Positions 1 through 10,648 of a DNA stretch of 20,534 nucleotides are shown here, one piece after another. Position 1 is the first letter of the stretch. Each line of letters starts with the position of its first letter. The notes below the pieces were generated by a model, which saw nothing but the letters and a program-made list of their open reading frames with translations, searched no databases and was not told the origin of the DNA. Source of the stretch: Gnetum montanum (taxonomy: Eukaryota > Streptophyta > Gnetopsida > Gnetales > Gnetaceae); assembly GCA_015680685.1 (NCBI GenBank), contig MNCI01024239.1, positions 353,597 to 374,130 on the forward strand, written 5' to 3'. The position numbers were made by a program, and so were the translations under genes.

Positions 1-192
1 CACATCATACACCTCATCTAGACTAAACCATACGTGACATATGCAAAACTAGTCTAGATGGGAAGACAGCGAACTGCGACCTAAGGCTAACTATCTAGGT
101 GCCACAACTAGTCCATCTACGGAGTTCGACCAGATCGCGCGTGCGACGCTCGTTTCGTATGGTTGAGTGTAGGGGTATCTCGCCACTCATCA
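1..192 (+). mobile_element. 3' end of an LTR (family A), cut by the window edge
   Basis: This stretch aligns over its whole length with 15253-15443, the end of the full family A LTR. Shared blocks include CATACACCTCA, GTGGGAAGACA/ATGGGAAGACA, GACCA, CTCGT, TATGGTT and the terminal CCACTCATCA, and the two segments are almost equal in length (192 and 191 bp). It ends in CTCATCA, the inverse of the TGATGAG that starts the family. This copy keeps many CpG sites around 137-160, while the copy at 15400 has TpG or CpA there, so this one looks younger or less decayed. No clear primer-binding site follows directly, so it may be a 3' LTR or solo LTR. A weak PBS-like stretch lies at about 212-229. Confidence 0.7.
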
Positions 193-1422
193 CTAACATT
201 ACATGATCATGAAGCATTGTTTTTGAGGATCTAAGGTAACCTAATTTGTTAAGTTATTAATTAAAGTCCATTATTTTTATTGTTAACTACCTTAGCATGT
301 TCCAAAAATGGATGTCAAAAAAGTTTTCAAAATCCACTCTTAATATTTCCCATGACAAAGAGCTTAACTTTGGGAGCTCAAGGATTTTGAAATCATGTTA
401 ATAAGACTCACAATTTTAGATTTATGGATATCTGAAGGATATGGGCTTTTAAAATGGTGAAAACTCTCCTCTCATTTGGAAGAAATGTAAAACCTTCTCA
501 TGGGATATGCATCAATATATAAATTCCACATGGGTGATGTTGGAGCTATGACATCATAGGATATATGAAATCATAGCTATGATGTTAAGGGTGCTAAAAA
601 CCATATTTTTCTTTAGTTCTTCAAAATTTTATTTTATTTTCTCAAGTTTTGAATGTCCCAAGGCTTCTTAAGGCTTATCCAACTAGAGGATGAGTGATGT
701 TTATGGATAAGATAATTGGAAATAACGAAGCTCACATTATATTAAAGTTGTATTAGCTAAAAAATAGGAGAGTTAAGGAGAATTAATGAGACTTTAACAA
801 AAATGAATTACAAATCAAAAGAGAATTTAATATTATATGAATGTAAATTAGCTACTCATGATATTCTAGAGAATGTTGGATTGGCCTATAGTCATGATTT
901 ACAAGAGTTATATAAGTGGATCCTTCTTCAAGTAGTCCTTACTCTTAATGCCCTTATATAACCACTCCTATAAGTATCTATGAGTACTTAAGAAACTAAT
1001 TGTGAATAATTCCTTTGGTCTAATACAAAGATTTACAATTTTCAATGCTAGAAATATATTGTGTGGTAAAAAAATCATCAAATTCATTATCAAAATATAA
1101 TAGCAAGATGATCATAAAGTTAGAAAATGATTGCAAAAGTGAGACTTGAGATACATCACCATGGTTATAATGGATCCTGTGTGTAAAGTGTAATTAAGAT
1201 AATTAACATACTTATTAGTTGAGAATCCAAACTAAGTCCATACCTCTTATAGTGACATTATATTATATCATCCTAAATCCATCACTATAAGATCAACTAG
1301 CCATCATGTTAAAAAAAATCACTCAACAAGGAGAGATTCAGAAACATATGTTAGAGTTATTAGAAATAATTAATTAATCATTAATGTTTGTCTTATGGGC
1401 CTTGGCCGTTTGTTAGAGGAGC

Positions 1423-1631
1423 ATCTTTAGGCTTGGGCCACATGTCCTTCTAGTCAAAATGAGATTAGTCCATGGGACCAAGAGATTCTTGGAAGTAGCC
1501 TACCTTCAGGCATGGGTCACATGTCTTTCTAGTGGTACTCCAAGAATGCTTTCTTTAGATCTTAATTAGTTCTTTTAATTTGTTACCCTTGACATAGGTC
1601 TATCTTTGGACATGTGTCACATGCTTATCTA
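1423..1631 (+). repeat. Three degenerate copies of a ~31-bp motif
   Basis: Three related segments start at about 1423, 1502 and 1601. Each runs roughly TCTTTAGGC or TTCAGGC, then ATGGGTCACATGT, then a pyrimidine-rich CTTCTAGT-like tail. The spacings are about 79 and 99 bp. The shared core is TGGGYCACATGTCYTTCTAGT, with the third copy more diverged. The unit is unidentified. Confidence 0.5.
1485..1547. repeat. Imperfect inverted repeat (hairpin)
   Basis: ATTCTTGGAAGTA at 1485-1497 is the reverse complement of TACTCCAAGAAT at 1536-1547 apart from one bulged base. The loop is about 38 nt and contains the second copy of the degenerate repeat. It could be a transposon-derived hairpin. No function can be assigned. 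Confidence 0.5.
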
Positions 1632-1984
1632 ATTACATCAAGGTAAAAATTATGTTCAAGTAATGTGTCTCAAAACATTTAAAAGCATAAGTGATAATGT
1701 ATCAACATTGGGAAAATGAAACCCAAAGTGAAAACCAAGGAATCAACAAATCCTCTTAATGTTATGCCTTATCCATTCCCCTTGGCCCTTCCTCCTTCAT
1801 TCAAGGTTTAATGATCATGGGTTATCTTTTATTTTCTAAGTGCAATCAAGATCACACCATCCCTGTGATAAGAACATCTTATTAATGGAAATGGAGGAAT
1901 AAATGACATGATCTCATTGTTGTCTACAATTATGAATTTAATAATTTGATAACATAGAATAAAATTCCAATAACAAAGTTGATT

Positions 1985-2195
1985 TCCTACCTAAAATAGA
2001 TAACTTTATTAAGAAAAATGAAAAATAATTGAAATCCCTCAAAAGAAATTAGAAACTTAAAGAAGAAAATAGAAAATATGAAGAAATGAAAAACATATGA
2101 AGAAATTAGAAAATACAAAATAATGAAAAAATATTCATGAAATTAGAAAATTGTAAGAAATTGTAAAATAAAATAAAAAAGTGTAAAAAAAAATT
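1985..2195 (+). repeat. A-rich low-complexity tract
   Basis: The plus strand is strongly A-rich, with recurring short words such as GAAATTAGAAAAT, GAAGAAATGAAAA and GTAAGAAATTGTAAAA. It looks like simple-sequence expansion or a purine-rich spacer, with no coding content. Confidence 0.55.
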
Positions 2196-2689
2196 CAAGA
2201 TGGGGCTTCTTAATCATAATTGAACTTTTGGACATGTGTTTGGAAAATGGACTAGATATTTCTAGGGTCATACACTGTAGGTTTCTTGCTTATTACCTTT
2301 ACTAATTTAAATTTGTACTTATTATTTTATTTAATATTAATGAGAAACAAGTTTTAATTAATTAGAGACACATATCTTGTTAGAATAAAAGGTGTTTCTA
2401 TTTGAAAGTGTCTAGATGTGGTCTAGATATATTTTCATTTTGATTTTTGGGCCTTTATATTCATCTTCCTTTTTGTTTATATGGTCGAAATAAAATTTGT
2501 CTTTTTTGAGTTTTCTATGTGGTTCATTTTCTTAGTGTATGAACTAATAAGTTGATTGGATGTTTTCATGCATATTTTAGATAGTTTGATACTTTCTAGT
2601 TATTGGATGTCTTATAGTTTTATAATTACATTGATAGTTCAAAATTTTTGTGCACAACTACACATTACATCCTCGTAATTAATGCATGA

Positions 2690-3160
2690 AATGTTTTGCT
2701 GTTTCACCATGTCATGTCTAGTCTCCTTGGAAATCTTTAAGGAGAGGTCTCAGATTCCTAGCTTAGCATCAATGGTGCTAAGTCATAATAGAACAAATTC
2801 ATTCTCTATTGTTGATAATGTGACAATTGATTACTTCTTAGATGACCATGAAATAGCCCCTATGCCCATCATATAAACATATCCCGAAGTTTTATTCCTA
2901 TCATGTTGATCTCCTACATAATCACTATCAATAAATCCCATAAAATCATATTTCTCATCTTTCTTATGAAACAACCCAAAATCTTTAGTCCCTTGCAAGT
3001 AACAACATAGTCTTTTAGAAACCAACAAATGCATCTTCTTTGGAGACTCCATGTATCTGCTAATACGATTCACAACATGCATTATATTGGGTCTAGTTGC
3101 AATCAAATACATTAGACTCCCAACAATTTGCTTGTAAAGTATAGCCTCCACCTTTCTTCC
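2690..3160 (-). pseudogene. Ty1/copia RNase H region, left part of a split element
   Basis: This remnant encodes the RT-RNase H connection and RNase H of a copia Pol protein, which copies the RNA template and degrades RNA during retrotransposition. On the minus strand the diagnostic blocks run in order: YKQIVGSLMYLIATRPNI (about 3085-3140), GFIDSDYVGD with the RNase H acidic residues (near 2920), DRNKTSGYVY, then GAISWSSKK. The frame is broken by a stop after SSKK at 2831. Recognisable SIVTLSTIENEF continues beyond it, then similarity fades near 2700. Upstream it is cut exactly at 3160 by the gypsy insertion, and its RT part lies more than 8 kb away at 11650-11983. An ORF running on to 3226 only reads into the gypsy LTR. 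There is a slight frame discrepancy across the insertion point, so it was probably already damaged. Confidence 0.85.
3156..3160. repeat. Target site duplication, left copy (CTTCC)
   Basis: CTTCC immediately precedes the left LTR and recurs exactly at 11645-11649 right after the right LTR. A 5-bp duplication is the expected integrase footprint of LTR retrotransposons, and it proves that the two LTRs bound one insertion. Confidence 0.9.
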
Positions 3161-5074
3161 TATTGAGGCTAACATCACCCATGCTAAGCATGGGCCATGA
3201 TCAACAATATCCATGTCCATATTCAATTTATCTCAATATAATTTCAATTGTAGTTCCTAATTTTTGGGTACTTGAGCTATTCACCCAAAACACGTGTGGA
3301 CATGGTGATCACTCAATCACAATCTTTTACACTTTCAATGGTAAAGAAAAATTCTAATGTGTACCTTAGAGGGTATCATTTATTAGAACAATTCATTTTA
3401 AATTATCTTTTACATAATCCTAGTATATTGAATATTGTTCTTTATTGGGTAGCCAAATGCTTCCTAGAAGATTCCAAGAAATCAATGTTCTATGCACTTT
3501 TAATCTTATACAACCCAAACCATGTGACTCCAACAAAATGGCTTCCAAAAAAATAGCCAAATCCAAAACCCACCACAAACAATGCCCATGTTTGTTTGCT
3601 AATCCAAATCCACAAAAAATGATCATGCTTTTCTATTCATCTTAAACCAAAACTCAACTTCCAAAATTTAGTAGATAGTACCCTCATTATTTTAAATGTA
3701 GAAAAAATGCTCATTCTGTTACCTACCCGAATCCAAAGTTCAAATGACAAAAACATTCATGTTTTTCTACATTTTTTCTTTCCTAGATCCAAAATTAAAC
3801 ACAAAAAACATTTCATGCACATTTTCAACTCGCCTTTGCATAAGACCAAGGATCAATGATTACCAAAGAATAGGCCGATTCATCATTATTGACAGGCATT
3901 ATGATGGCGATAACAGCTCAAGTAGCAACAACTACGTGGCTTAGCTATGTGAGTAATGGTTGTGGGAGATGTGGATCGTGCAATGTGGTAGGTGCCAACG
4001 GTTACAAAAAGTGGTAGTAATAGATAGGCAACTATAAAATGGAGGGTCTACGACTAACCAAAGGATCCATTGGTCTCCCAAGGAGTGGGACAACCAGGAA
4101 ACTTGTAGGCAATGATTTCCTTCTTCTCTTTTTGGGTGAACAACAACACGTCAGTTGCAATGGGGTGAGATTAATATCCCAGGGAATGGCTAGAAATAGT
4201 AGCAAGGCCTTTCCAATAATGGTAGTGATCTCTCTTTCCTCCCTCACTAGTGACTAGGATGACACGTAGCATGGACCCTTAGCCTCTCAACCAGCAATCG
4301 GTGGGTGGTCATTAGTGGCATCAGTAGGCAACATCCCCAATTCTAGATGACGTGTAGATAACATCAAACAATATGGCATGTTAGAGACGCAACTGGAGGT
4401 AGGTGCTGTGTGTCCTACAATAATGACAGTTGAGCATGCATGCACTTTATGCGTGGTAGTGATGATGCGGTGGTAGCACATGGTGAAATCAACGATAGTA
4501 AAGGAGCAACCATCGACAACTTTCCTCTTGGGCAGGGAAGCTAGCAAGCAGTAGTTTCTTTCTTCTTCTTTTACACTACAGTAGGTAGCCTTCTATCTCT
4601 CCTTGAATGACGTGGGTTCAACAGATCACACGAATAATCTCTTTCCTCCCTCTCAATCCACATGATAGGTAGGCAAGCTCCCAAGGTAGCAGTGGTAATC
4701 GTGACAATGACAGTGGTGTATGTGTAGCAAGTAATTGGTGGGTACATCTCATTATTTCTTTCTCTCTTCCTCTTCAACGGTGGTTGAAGTCTTCTTTCTC
4801 AGTAGTGGGTACCACTAGTAGTGATAGATTGACAATAGTAGCGGGACCAAGGAAAATTTATTTCTTTTAGTTATTTATTGTATTCAAGACAATCATTCAA
4901 TTTAAATTCATGATTTTTAAGTTTGGTTTACTTTTTTTAAAAAAACATTACATAGCCCTCTCCAGTTGAAACTATTTCTAGGTTTTTGTACCCATACAGG
5001 AGGTGCCCTAGGTAATAGTCCTTAAACGAGTTTTCTTTTCCAATTTTGGTGGGTCCAAATGTTATGCATCAACA
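3161..5074 (+). mobile_element. Left (5') LTR of family B
   Basis: It matches 9769-11644 throughout, for example at TGCTAAGCATGG near 3180/9789, AAACACGTGTGGACATGG near 3290/9898, and GGAGGTGCCCTAGGTAATAG near 5000/11570. It starts TATTGAGGC and ends GCATCAACA. In a hand-aligned stretch of about 120 bp (from about 3180) I counted 14 substitutions, 13 of them transitions, the pattern of methylation decay. Short open frames on both strands inside it are chance and have no matching family motif. Confidence 0.9.
4033..4039 (+). promoter_or_regulatory. TATA box of the left family B LTR
   Basis: TATAAAA sits in ACTATAAAATGGAGGG. The same sequence is conserved at 10642-10648 in the right LTR although the surroundings have diverged. 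It is probably the core promoter for element transcription, marking the end of U3. Confidence 0.6.
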
Positions 5075-5717
5075 CCTTTTTGATGCTAGAAGGAGGGCCT
5101 TTTTACCACCTTTTGTTTATCATCTCTTCTTGCCATTTTCTTATGGCTATTTCATTTTTCAATCTTGTCTTGGAACTTGTTGAATTTTTTTAAAACCTTT
5201 TTCTTTATATCCTTTATTTTCTACCTTTTTTTATACTTCCCATTTTTTGAAAATTTTTGTTACCGAAACCTTTTTTAATAACCCTCATTTCCTAGTTCCA
5301 TTTTTGAATTTTTGATTTTGGTGGTCCTTACCTGAGTCAGTTAGGTGAGGTGTTTTTATTATTCAATTTTAAATTTATTTTTTTGAAATTAATTTTTATT
5401 TTCCTTTTAAACTTCAAGCATTTATTTTTCCTTAAAAAATCATTTTTAAAAAATACCATATTTTAGTTTTTTTTTTTTGAAATATAGCATACTTTAGTGT
5501 CTTCTTTTAAGATATAATATTATTTCAATATTTGTTCTTTTTACTCAATTTTCTTACTTTAACATTTAGACTCTGGGATTCTTGTTTTATGAAAAAACCC
5601 TCTTGACAAGAATCACTTATCTTTGCCCTTAACCGACCGGTCACCCATCTCTTCACATTAAGAAAACAACAAGCTTTATGTTTTTCAAGTTCTAGTCTTA
5701 GGAGAATTTAAACTAGG
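5075..5717 (+). other. 5' untranslated leader of family B
   Basis: This T-rich leader lies between the left LTR and the gag start. It has long T runs and no open frame of note. It would hold packaging and dimerisation signals in a working element, but none can be recognised. Confidence 0.5.
5081..5099 (+). other. Candidate primer-binding site of family B
   Basis: TGATGCTAGAAGGAGGGCC begins six bases after the left LTR. That is the place where a primer-binding site is expected, and a form starting TGG would fit a tRNA CCA end after one G-to-A change. I cannot name the tRNA from memory, so this rests mainly on position. Confidence 0.35.
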
Positions 5718-6944
5718 ATGGTAGCCAATCAACCCCCAGCTTCCTTGGTGAGTAATCCCTTTAACTTTACTAACTACTATGACATCCCAAAATCCCTCCA
5801 AAACATAAACATGTTCCACAATCCCACAACCCCTACTAGTGATGTCCACCAACACATCCAATGTTTTGAAACCTTACTAGGGATCCATAACATTGTACAA
5901 AATGATGTCGCATGTAGGGTGTTTGTGATATCATTTAGAAGTAAAGCAATCCAATGGTTCTTAATGCTTCCTAATGCCTCCATCAACTCATGGTGGAAGT
6001 TTTAAAATAAGTTCCTAATTTAGTTTGACAAGTTCACTAGCCCAATCATAACATTAAGCAATTTTACAAGCTTAAGGAAGGTACCTAGGAAAAATATCCA
6101 AGATTACAACCTAAGATTCCTTCACCAACTTGCTTATGTGCCAAGTCAGATGCACCCACAACCTAGTGGTATCCTCAAATTTTACTTGTCCATCATTGAC
6201 CCATTCTTTGCCTATGCCATCAAATCTAATCCCAACATAATAGAAATACAAAGAGTAATGGCTAAAGTTGTCGAGTTAGAACAAATGACCCTTATGAATA
6301 GCATTCAAACCCAATTTGGGATGATGAGCATTAGCAACCCCATGCAACCTAGTTCTCTACCTTTACCAACTTTTCCAATGACTAGAACCATGTTCCAAAT
6401 TCCTGTTCCCCTTCAAATGACTCAACCTACTAATAGCTATTTTCAAGGTCCCACATCTTCTTCGTGCCTCCAATCTAACACTGGTTTGAATGATGACCAA
6501 TTGAAGGCCTTAATTCAATCCATCATAAACCAAAACAAGATATCTAATCCTATTGAACCCCCAACTCAAACTCAAAATCAAATGACCCAAATATTAACTT
6601 CATTGTAGAGACTATCAAATTAAGTAGTTGAATTAAAGGAAAATAACAATAAGGATCATATGCAATTTGAGAAGCCTAGCACATCAATCAATAATGAGTA
6701 TTGTCACCTCCATAACACTAGGCAACACTCTGAGAAGACTTGTCCCCAATTTTTAGAACTATATGGCAATAACACCCAAGGTCAACAAAATGGGAAAACC
6801 CCTATTATGGTCCTTAATGTACCTTATCAAGCAGAAAATGAAGAGGTTTCCTCATTGGAACAAGTTATGGTAAGTGATCCCAACCCACATAACACTTGCT
6901 ACCAAAGACTTAGCGACATTATGAACAACACACAAACAAACTAA
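5718..6944 (+). pseudogene. gag: Ty3/gypsy gag remnant
   Basis: Gag forms the capsid and binds RNA in the cytoplasmic particle. One reading frame runs from the ATG at 5718 to 6944 and is interrupted by a few stops: TAA at 6003, TAG at 6021, TAG at 6606 and TAA shortly after. The first part has the retrotransposon gag signature, with YYDIP and then FRSKAIQWFLMLP and SINSWW (about 5930-6000), as in the plant A..WF..LP..SI.SW consensus. Downstream, QDYNLRFLHQLAYVP fits the next conserved helix. The region around 6300-6600 is rich in Met, Gln, Pro and Ser. Near 6690 the zinc knuckle CHLHNTRQHSEKTC reads C-x2-H-x4-H-x4-C, a variant of CCHC known from Tat/Athila-type elements. No functional product is expected. 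Confidence 0.85.
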
Positions 6945-7089
6945 AATTGATTCTTATACTCCTTCAAACAAAAGAGCTCCTAGTCAAAACAACCAAACCA
7001 TGCCATCCCAAGTAAACACCTCACAATGACCAAGCTTCCCTTCCATACTTAGAAGAGCCCCACCTCAACAAGAAGCCAAAGACATACAT

Positions 7090-7827
7090 AAGACTTATGA
7101 TCTAGTTGAGGATTTAAAAAGAGTCAAAGTCAACATTTCAATGTATGATCTCTTACACTTTAATGAAATGAAAGAGATGATTTAGGATATAGTTCACATG
7201 CCTATAATCAAAAAAGAAAAATTTCCAATTCCTAAAAGGTGAGTTCACTTCACAAAAAGTTCTAATACATTATTAGTATAGAACACAAACAATTCCATGA
7301 TGAGCAAGAAAGAGTAACCTCCTTTCCTAACAATGCTAATTATTTTAGGAAAGAATGTCCACAATTTTTTGATGGATTCTAGAACAATCGTTAGTGTCAT
7401 ACCACTTGAGGCATGTAAGACTTTAGGGGCACAAATGCTACCACAAACGAAAAGTGTAATACAACTTGATGGGTCTAACATACCTATAGTAGGGTCATTA
7501 AAAAGAGTAAAAGTATATCTTAAAAAATACCCTACATTTACATGTTACATGAACATCTTAGTAGTTAACATGTCACGCACTTATGATGTGCTCTTGTCTA
7601 GGACTTTTAGAGCCAAGTTTGGGGGCTTCTTTAGGTCAGATTTCTCAAAATTGTTAATCCCTATCAAAGGAAAATCTAAATACATGGTCATACCTAGAGA
7701 ACCCTTTTATAAGCAAGTTGTAATGACTTTTAATCAGAAAAATCAATCTTTGAAGAACCATAGCACTAATCTTTACATTAGGGTTATTGAGGTTGAGCGT
7801 GGTGAACATGTTATAATGACCATGTGA
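7090..7827 (+). pseudogene. Gag C-terminal linker plus retropepsin-like protease remnant
   Basis: The frame shifts by one relative to gag. From 7090, TYDLVEDLKRVKVNISMYDLL resembles the linker before protease in plant gypsy polyproteins. A TAG follows at about 7180. The open part from 7333 holds the aspartic protease: NFLMDSRTIVSVIP aligns with the usual L.IDSGAS...P, with the catalytic Asp at 7375-7377. The normal Gly after Asp-Ser is Arg (AGA at 7381), a single G-to-A change that should abolish activity. DVLLSRTFRAKFGGFFRSDFS matches the D.LLGRPWL....G...SDFS block that ends the domain. The segment ends at TGA 7825-7827, overlapping the next frame by four bases (ATGA). Confidence 0.8.
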
Positions 7828-8498
7828 GTGAAACTAAAAAAATAAATCCTATCTCTCATACAAATTCCATCCAACCTTATCAAACTTCTAGAGAGGGTGA
7901 AGAAATGTATGAAGACACCTTGCCTTATCATCAATATGATGGATTTCTTCTGGATGACCTGCCACCTTTAAGAAAGGACAAAGACATAAATGAGATCCTA
8001 TTCCTTAAGACATTAGAAGATGCGCCAAATCCTGATGACATATCCATTGAACATGTCCTTAGAGAAGCTATATTCTATGATTTACCAAGACCTAGACCTA
8101 AGATTGAAACTTATATGAAAGAAAAAATTATTCATCTTATGAAACATTCAAATTTAGCACCTGATAGAAAATGATCAAGAAAATTAAGATTGTGTCTTGA
8201 TTTTTGTAATCTTAATCATCAAAAATTTGTTAAACGATGGCTTGACAAGAAATATGCAAGTAAAGTATTTAAAATAGGAGATCAAGTCATGAAAATAGGT
8301 AGAGCATTTGGTTGAACAAGTCTTCAAAGTAAATTCTCTCCTATGTGGTTAGACTCATTCCAAGTTACAGATGTCATTGGCCCCAATGTGTACAAAATTG
8401 CTGATGTGCAAGGACATAAGTTACCTAGAAATTTTAATGCATTTCATTTGAAGCATTTCTACTTAGGTGCCCCACATGAACACCTAGTAGATTCTTAG
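7824..8498 (+). pseudogene. Pol remnant: start of RT fused to C-terminal integrase (internal deletion)
   Basis: A frame from 7824 runs to TAG 8496-8498 with only two internal stops (TGA 8172, and TGA near 8313). Its first part (EDAPNPDDISIEHVLREAI and onward) resembles the acidic linker between protease and RT. At about 8190, LRLCLDFCNLN corresponds to the first RT block (R.CVDYR.LN). Directly after it, about 8217-8290, comes KRWLDKKYASKVFKIGDQVM, the C-terminal integrase end of plant gypsy elements. It is followed by SKFSPMWLDSFQV, GPNVYKIAD and FNAFHLKHFYLG, which match the final W.GP..V, Y.L and N...LK.YY blocks. The rest of RT, all of RNase H and the integrase core are absent, some 3 kb judged from family layout. 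The element could not move on its own. Confidence 0.8.
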
Positions 8499-9755
8499 TT
8501 GCATGTTTTCTTTCCCCTCACCATGCATTTCATTTGTATATATTTGCATTTGCATATTTTCTTTGCATTTCCATCATTTCTTTCTTAGCGCATTTGTTTT
8601 GGTTTTTTCTTCTCATATGATTTTAATAATCATCATGATCGTTTAAGTTACTTGGTGTTGGATCATCATAACATCATTGGAAAATAATGCAAGCCAAATT
8701 ATTTATATATATCCTATTACTATTACATGAATTCTCTTTTATATTTTATATTTCAATAATGCTATGATTCTTCCTAATGAATCTCAAGATTTTAGTTTTC
8801 TTAGTTATGTTCGATTATGGAGCATGAGATTTATGCTAACTTATCATGTAATCATCATGATCATGTGAGTGTAGGATATGTGACGTTGGAGAATGGTTAG
8901 CCATAATCACTAGGTAACCTTGGAAAACTCCATTTTCCCTCTTCTAAGCCTCAGCCCTTAAGTGTGATGATCCATGGCTATCCTATGAGTAACAAAGTGA
9001 AGTGTGTTCATTTCCACTTGAGAACCCTTAGCCACCCAGGAGACCTACTACGATGCCATCAAATTATAATTAAAATCACATACACAAGGGTTGAACTGCA
9101 CCATGGGCAAATTTTTGAAAGGACTATGTTCTTTGACAGTGTACCTAATTAGCCAAACTCGTGTTGGAATTCCTACCTTAAAAATGAAGTGCACCATGAG
9201 TAAAGTTTTCAAAAAAAAAATGAGGACCATGTTCATTGGTAGTGTAATAAGTTCTTGAGTGTGATGGAATCTAGTAGCAATCCTCACCCTAACCTCCATT
9301 TCCCCTTTTGAACCTATTTTCCAAAAATTTAAAAAGAGAAAAAAAGTTCCAAGGAAAAATTTGAAAGCTACAGCTAGTCATGATTTAACATGAGCTTGTA
9401 CTCATTAATTTTAGTATAAGTCTCATGCTCAAAGTAGTTCACATACTTTTGAATTTTACCTTGTAAGAAGATTGGGAATGAGATCTTAATTATATATTTT
9501 AATTATATATATAGATTTATGTAGTTAAAATAATAAAATTATATATCTAGAGATTAAATAAGATGGTGTGATAAAGGTTGCCCATGTCTAGTTCTCTTTA
9601 ATTTATATGGTTATTTTAATCATGTTTAGATTAGTATAGTTTGCTTTCAAGTTCTAATTTGTCTAGGCTTTATAATGTTTATGATTCTCTATCTGTTGCA
9701 TTTTCTTTTAAAATTGCTATGGTTTTGCTATCCTTGCACTTGCATGCAATTGAAG
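8499..9755 (+). other. 3' noncoding spacer of family B
   Basis: Between the end of pol and the polypurine tract are about 1.26 kb with no recognisable domain. The open frames at 8964-9152 and 9641-9850 have no family motif, and the second ends inside the LTR. I see no envelope-like signature. Confidence 0.6.
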
Positions 9756-9768
9756 TTTGGGGGCTAAA
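9756..9768 (+). other. Polypurine tract before the right LTR
   Basis: TTTGGGGGCTAAA lies immediately upstream of TGTTGAGG. A G-rich tract at this place primes plus-strand synthesis in LTR retrotransposons. It also fixes the right LTR start at 9769. Confidence 0.75.
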
Positions 9769-10641
9769 TGTTGAGGCCAACATCGCCCATGCTAAGCATG
9801 GGGCCATGATCAACAGTATCCATGTATGTATTCAATTTATCTCGATATAATTTTGATTACAGTTCCTAATTTTTGGACACTTGAATTGTTCACCCAAAAC
9901 ACGTGTGGACATGGTGATTACTCCATCATAATCTTTTACACTTTCAATGGTAAAGAAAAATTCTAATGTGTACCTTAGAGGGTATCATTTATTAGAACAA
10001 TTCATTTTCAATTATCTTTTACATAATCCAGGTATATTGAACATTGTTCTTCACTGGGTAGCCAAATGCTTCCAAGAAGATTCCAAGAAATCAACATTCC
10101 ATGCACTTTTAATCTTATACAACCCAAACCATGTGACTTCAACAAAATGGCTTCCAAAACAATAGCCAAATCCAAAACCCACACAAACAATGTTCATGTT
10201 TGTTTGCTAATCCAAATCCACAAAAAATGATCATGCTTTTCAATTCATATCAAACCAAAACTCAACTTCCAAAATTCAATAGACAATACCCTCATTATTT
10301 TAAATGCAGAGAAAATGCTCATTCTATTACCTACCCAAATCCAAAGTTCAAATGATGAAAACATTCATGCTTTTCTACATTTCTACTTTCCTAGATCCAA
10401 AATTCAACACAGAAAACATTTCATGCATGTTTTCAACTCACCTTTGCATCAAATTGAGGATCAATGGTTACCAAAGAATAGGCTGATTCATCATTATTGG
10501 TAGGAGTTATGATGGTGATAATGGACTAGGTAGCGACAACAATGTGGTTGTGCTTACATGAGTAATGGCTATGGGAGACATGGATCATGTGATGTAATAG
10601 GTGCCAAAAGTTATGGATAGTGGTAATTGTAGATAGTCAAC

Positions 10642-10648
10642 TATAAAA
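10642..10648 (+). promoter_or_regulatory. TATA box of the right family B LTR
   Basis: TATAAAA in CTATAAAATGGAGGG is the same core as at 4033-4039. In this copy it could drive readout into the flanking DNA to the right if it is still active. Confidence 0.55.

Larger units (their letters stand above)
193..2690. other. Gene-free AT-rich region
   Basis: Nothing here has a recognisable coding motif on either strand. All frames are closed every few dozen codons. It contains a degenerate triplicate repeat, a hairpin and an A-rich tract, listed separately. It is probably decayed transposon or ordinary intergenic DNA. The part near 2640-2690 may be downstream sequence of the minus-strand copia element, but I cannot place an LTR there. 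Confidence 0.6.

Noticed and set aside
2682-2876. Plus-strand open frame
   Set aside because: It is the antisense shadow of the copia RNase H remnant.
3161-3226. N-terminal extension of the RNase H frame to 3226
   Set aside because: This part is antisense gypsy LTR, beyond the insertion point; it is not part of the copia protein.
4032-4777. Several open frames on both strands in the left LTR (e.g. 4039-4257 +, 4287-4547 -)
   Set aside because: They lie inside the LTR, are not conserved as frames in the right LTR, and show no domain.
9641-9850. Open frame of 69 codons
   Set aside because: It crosses the polypurine tract and the LTR start, so it is a chance frame.
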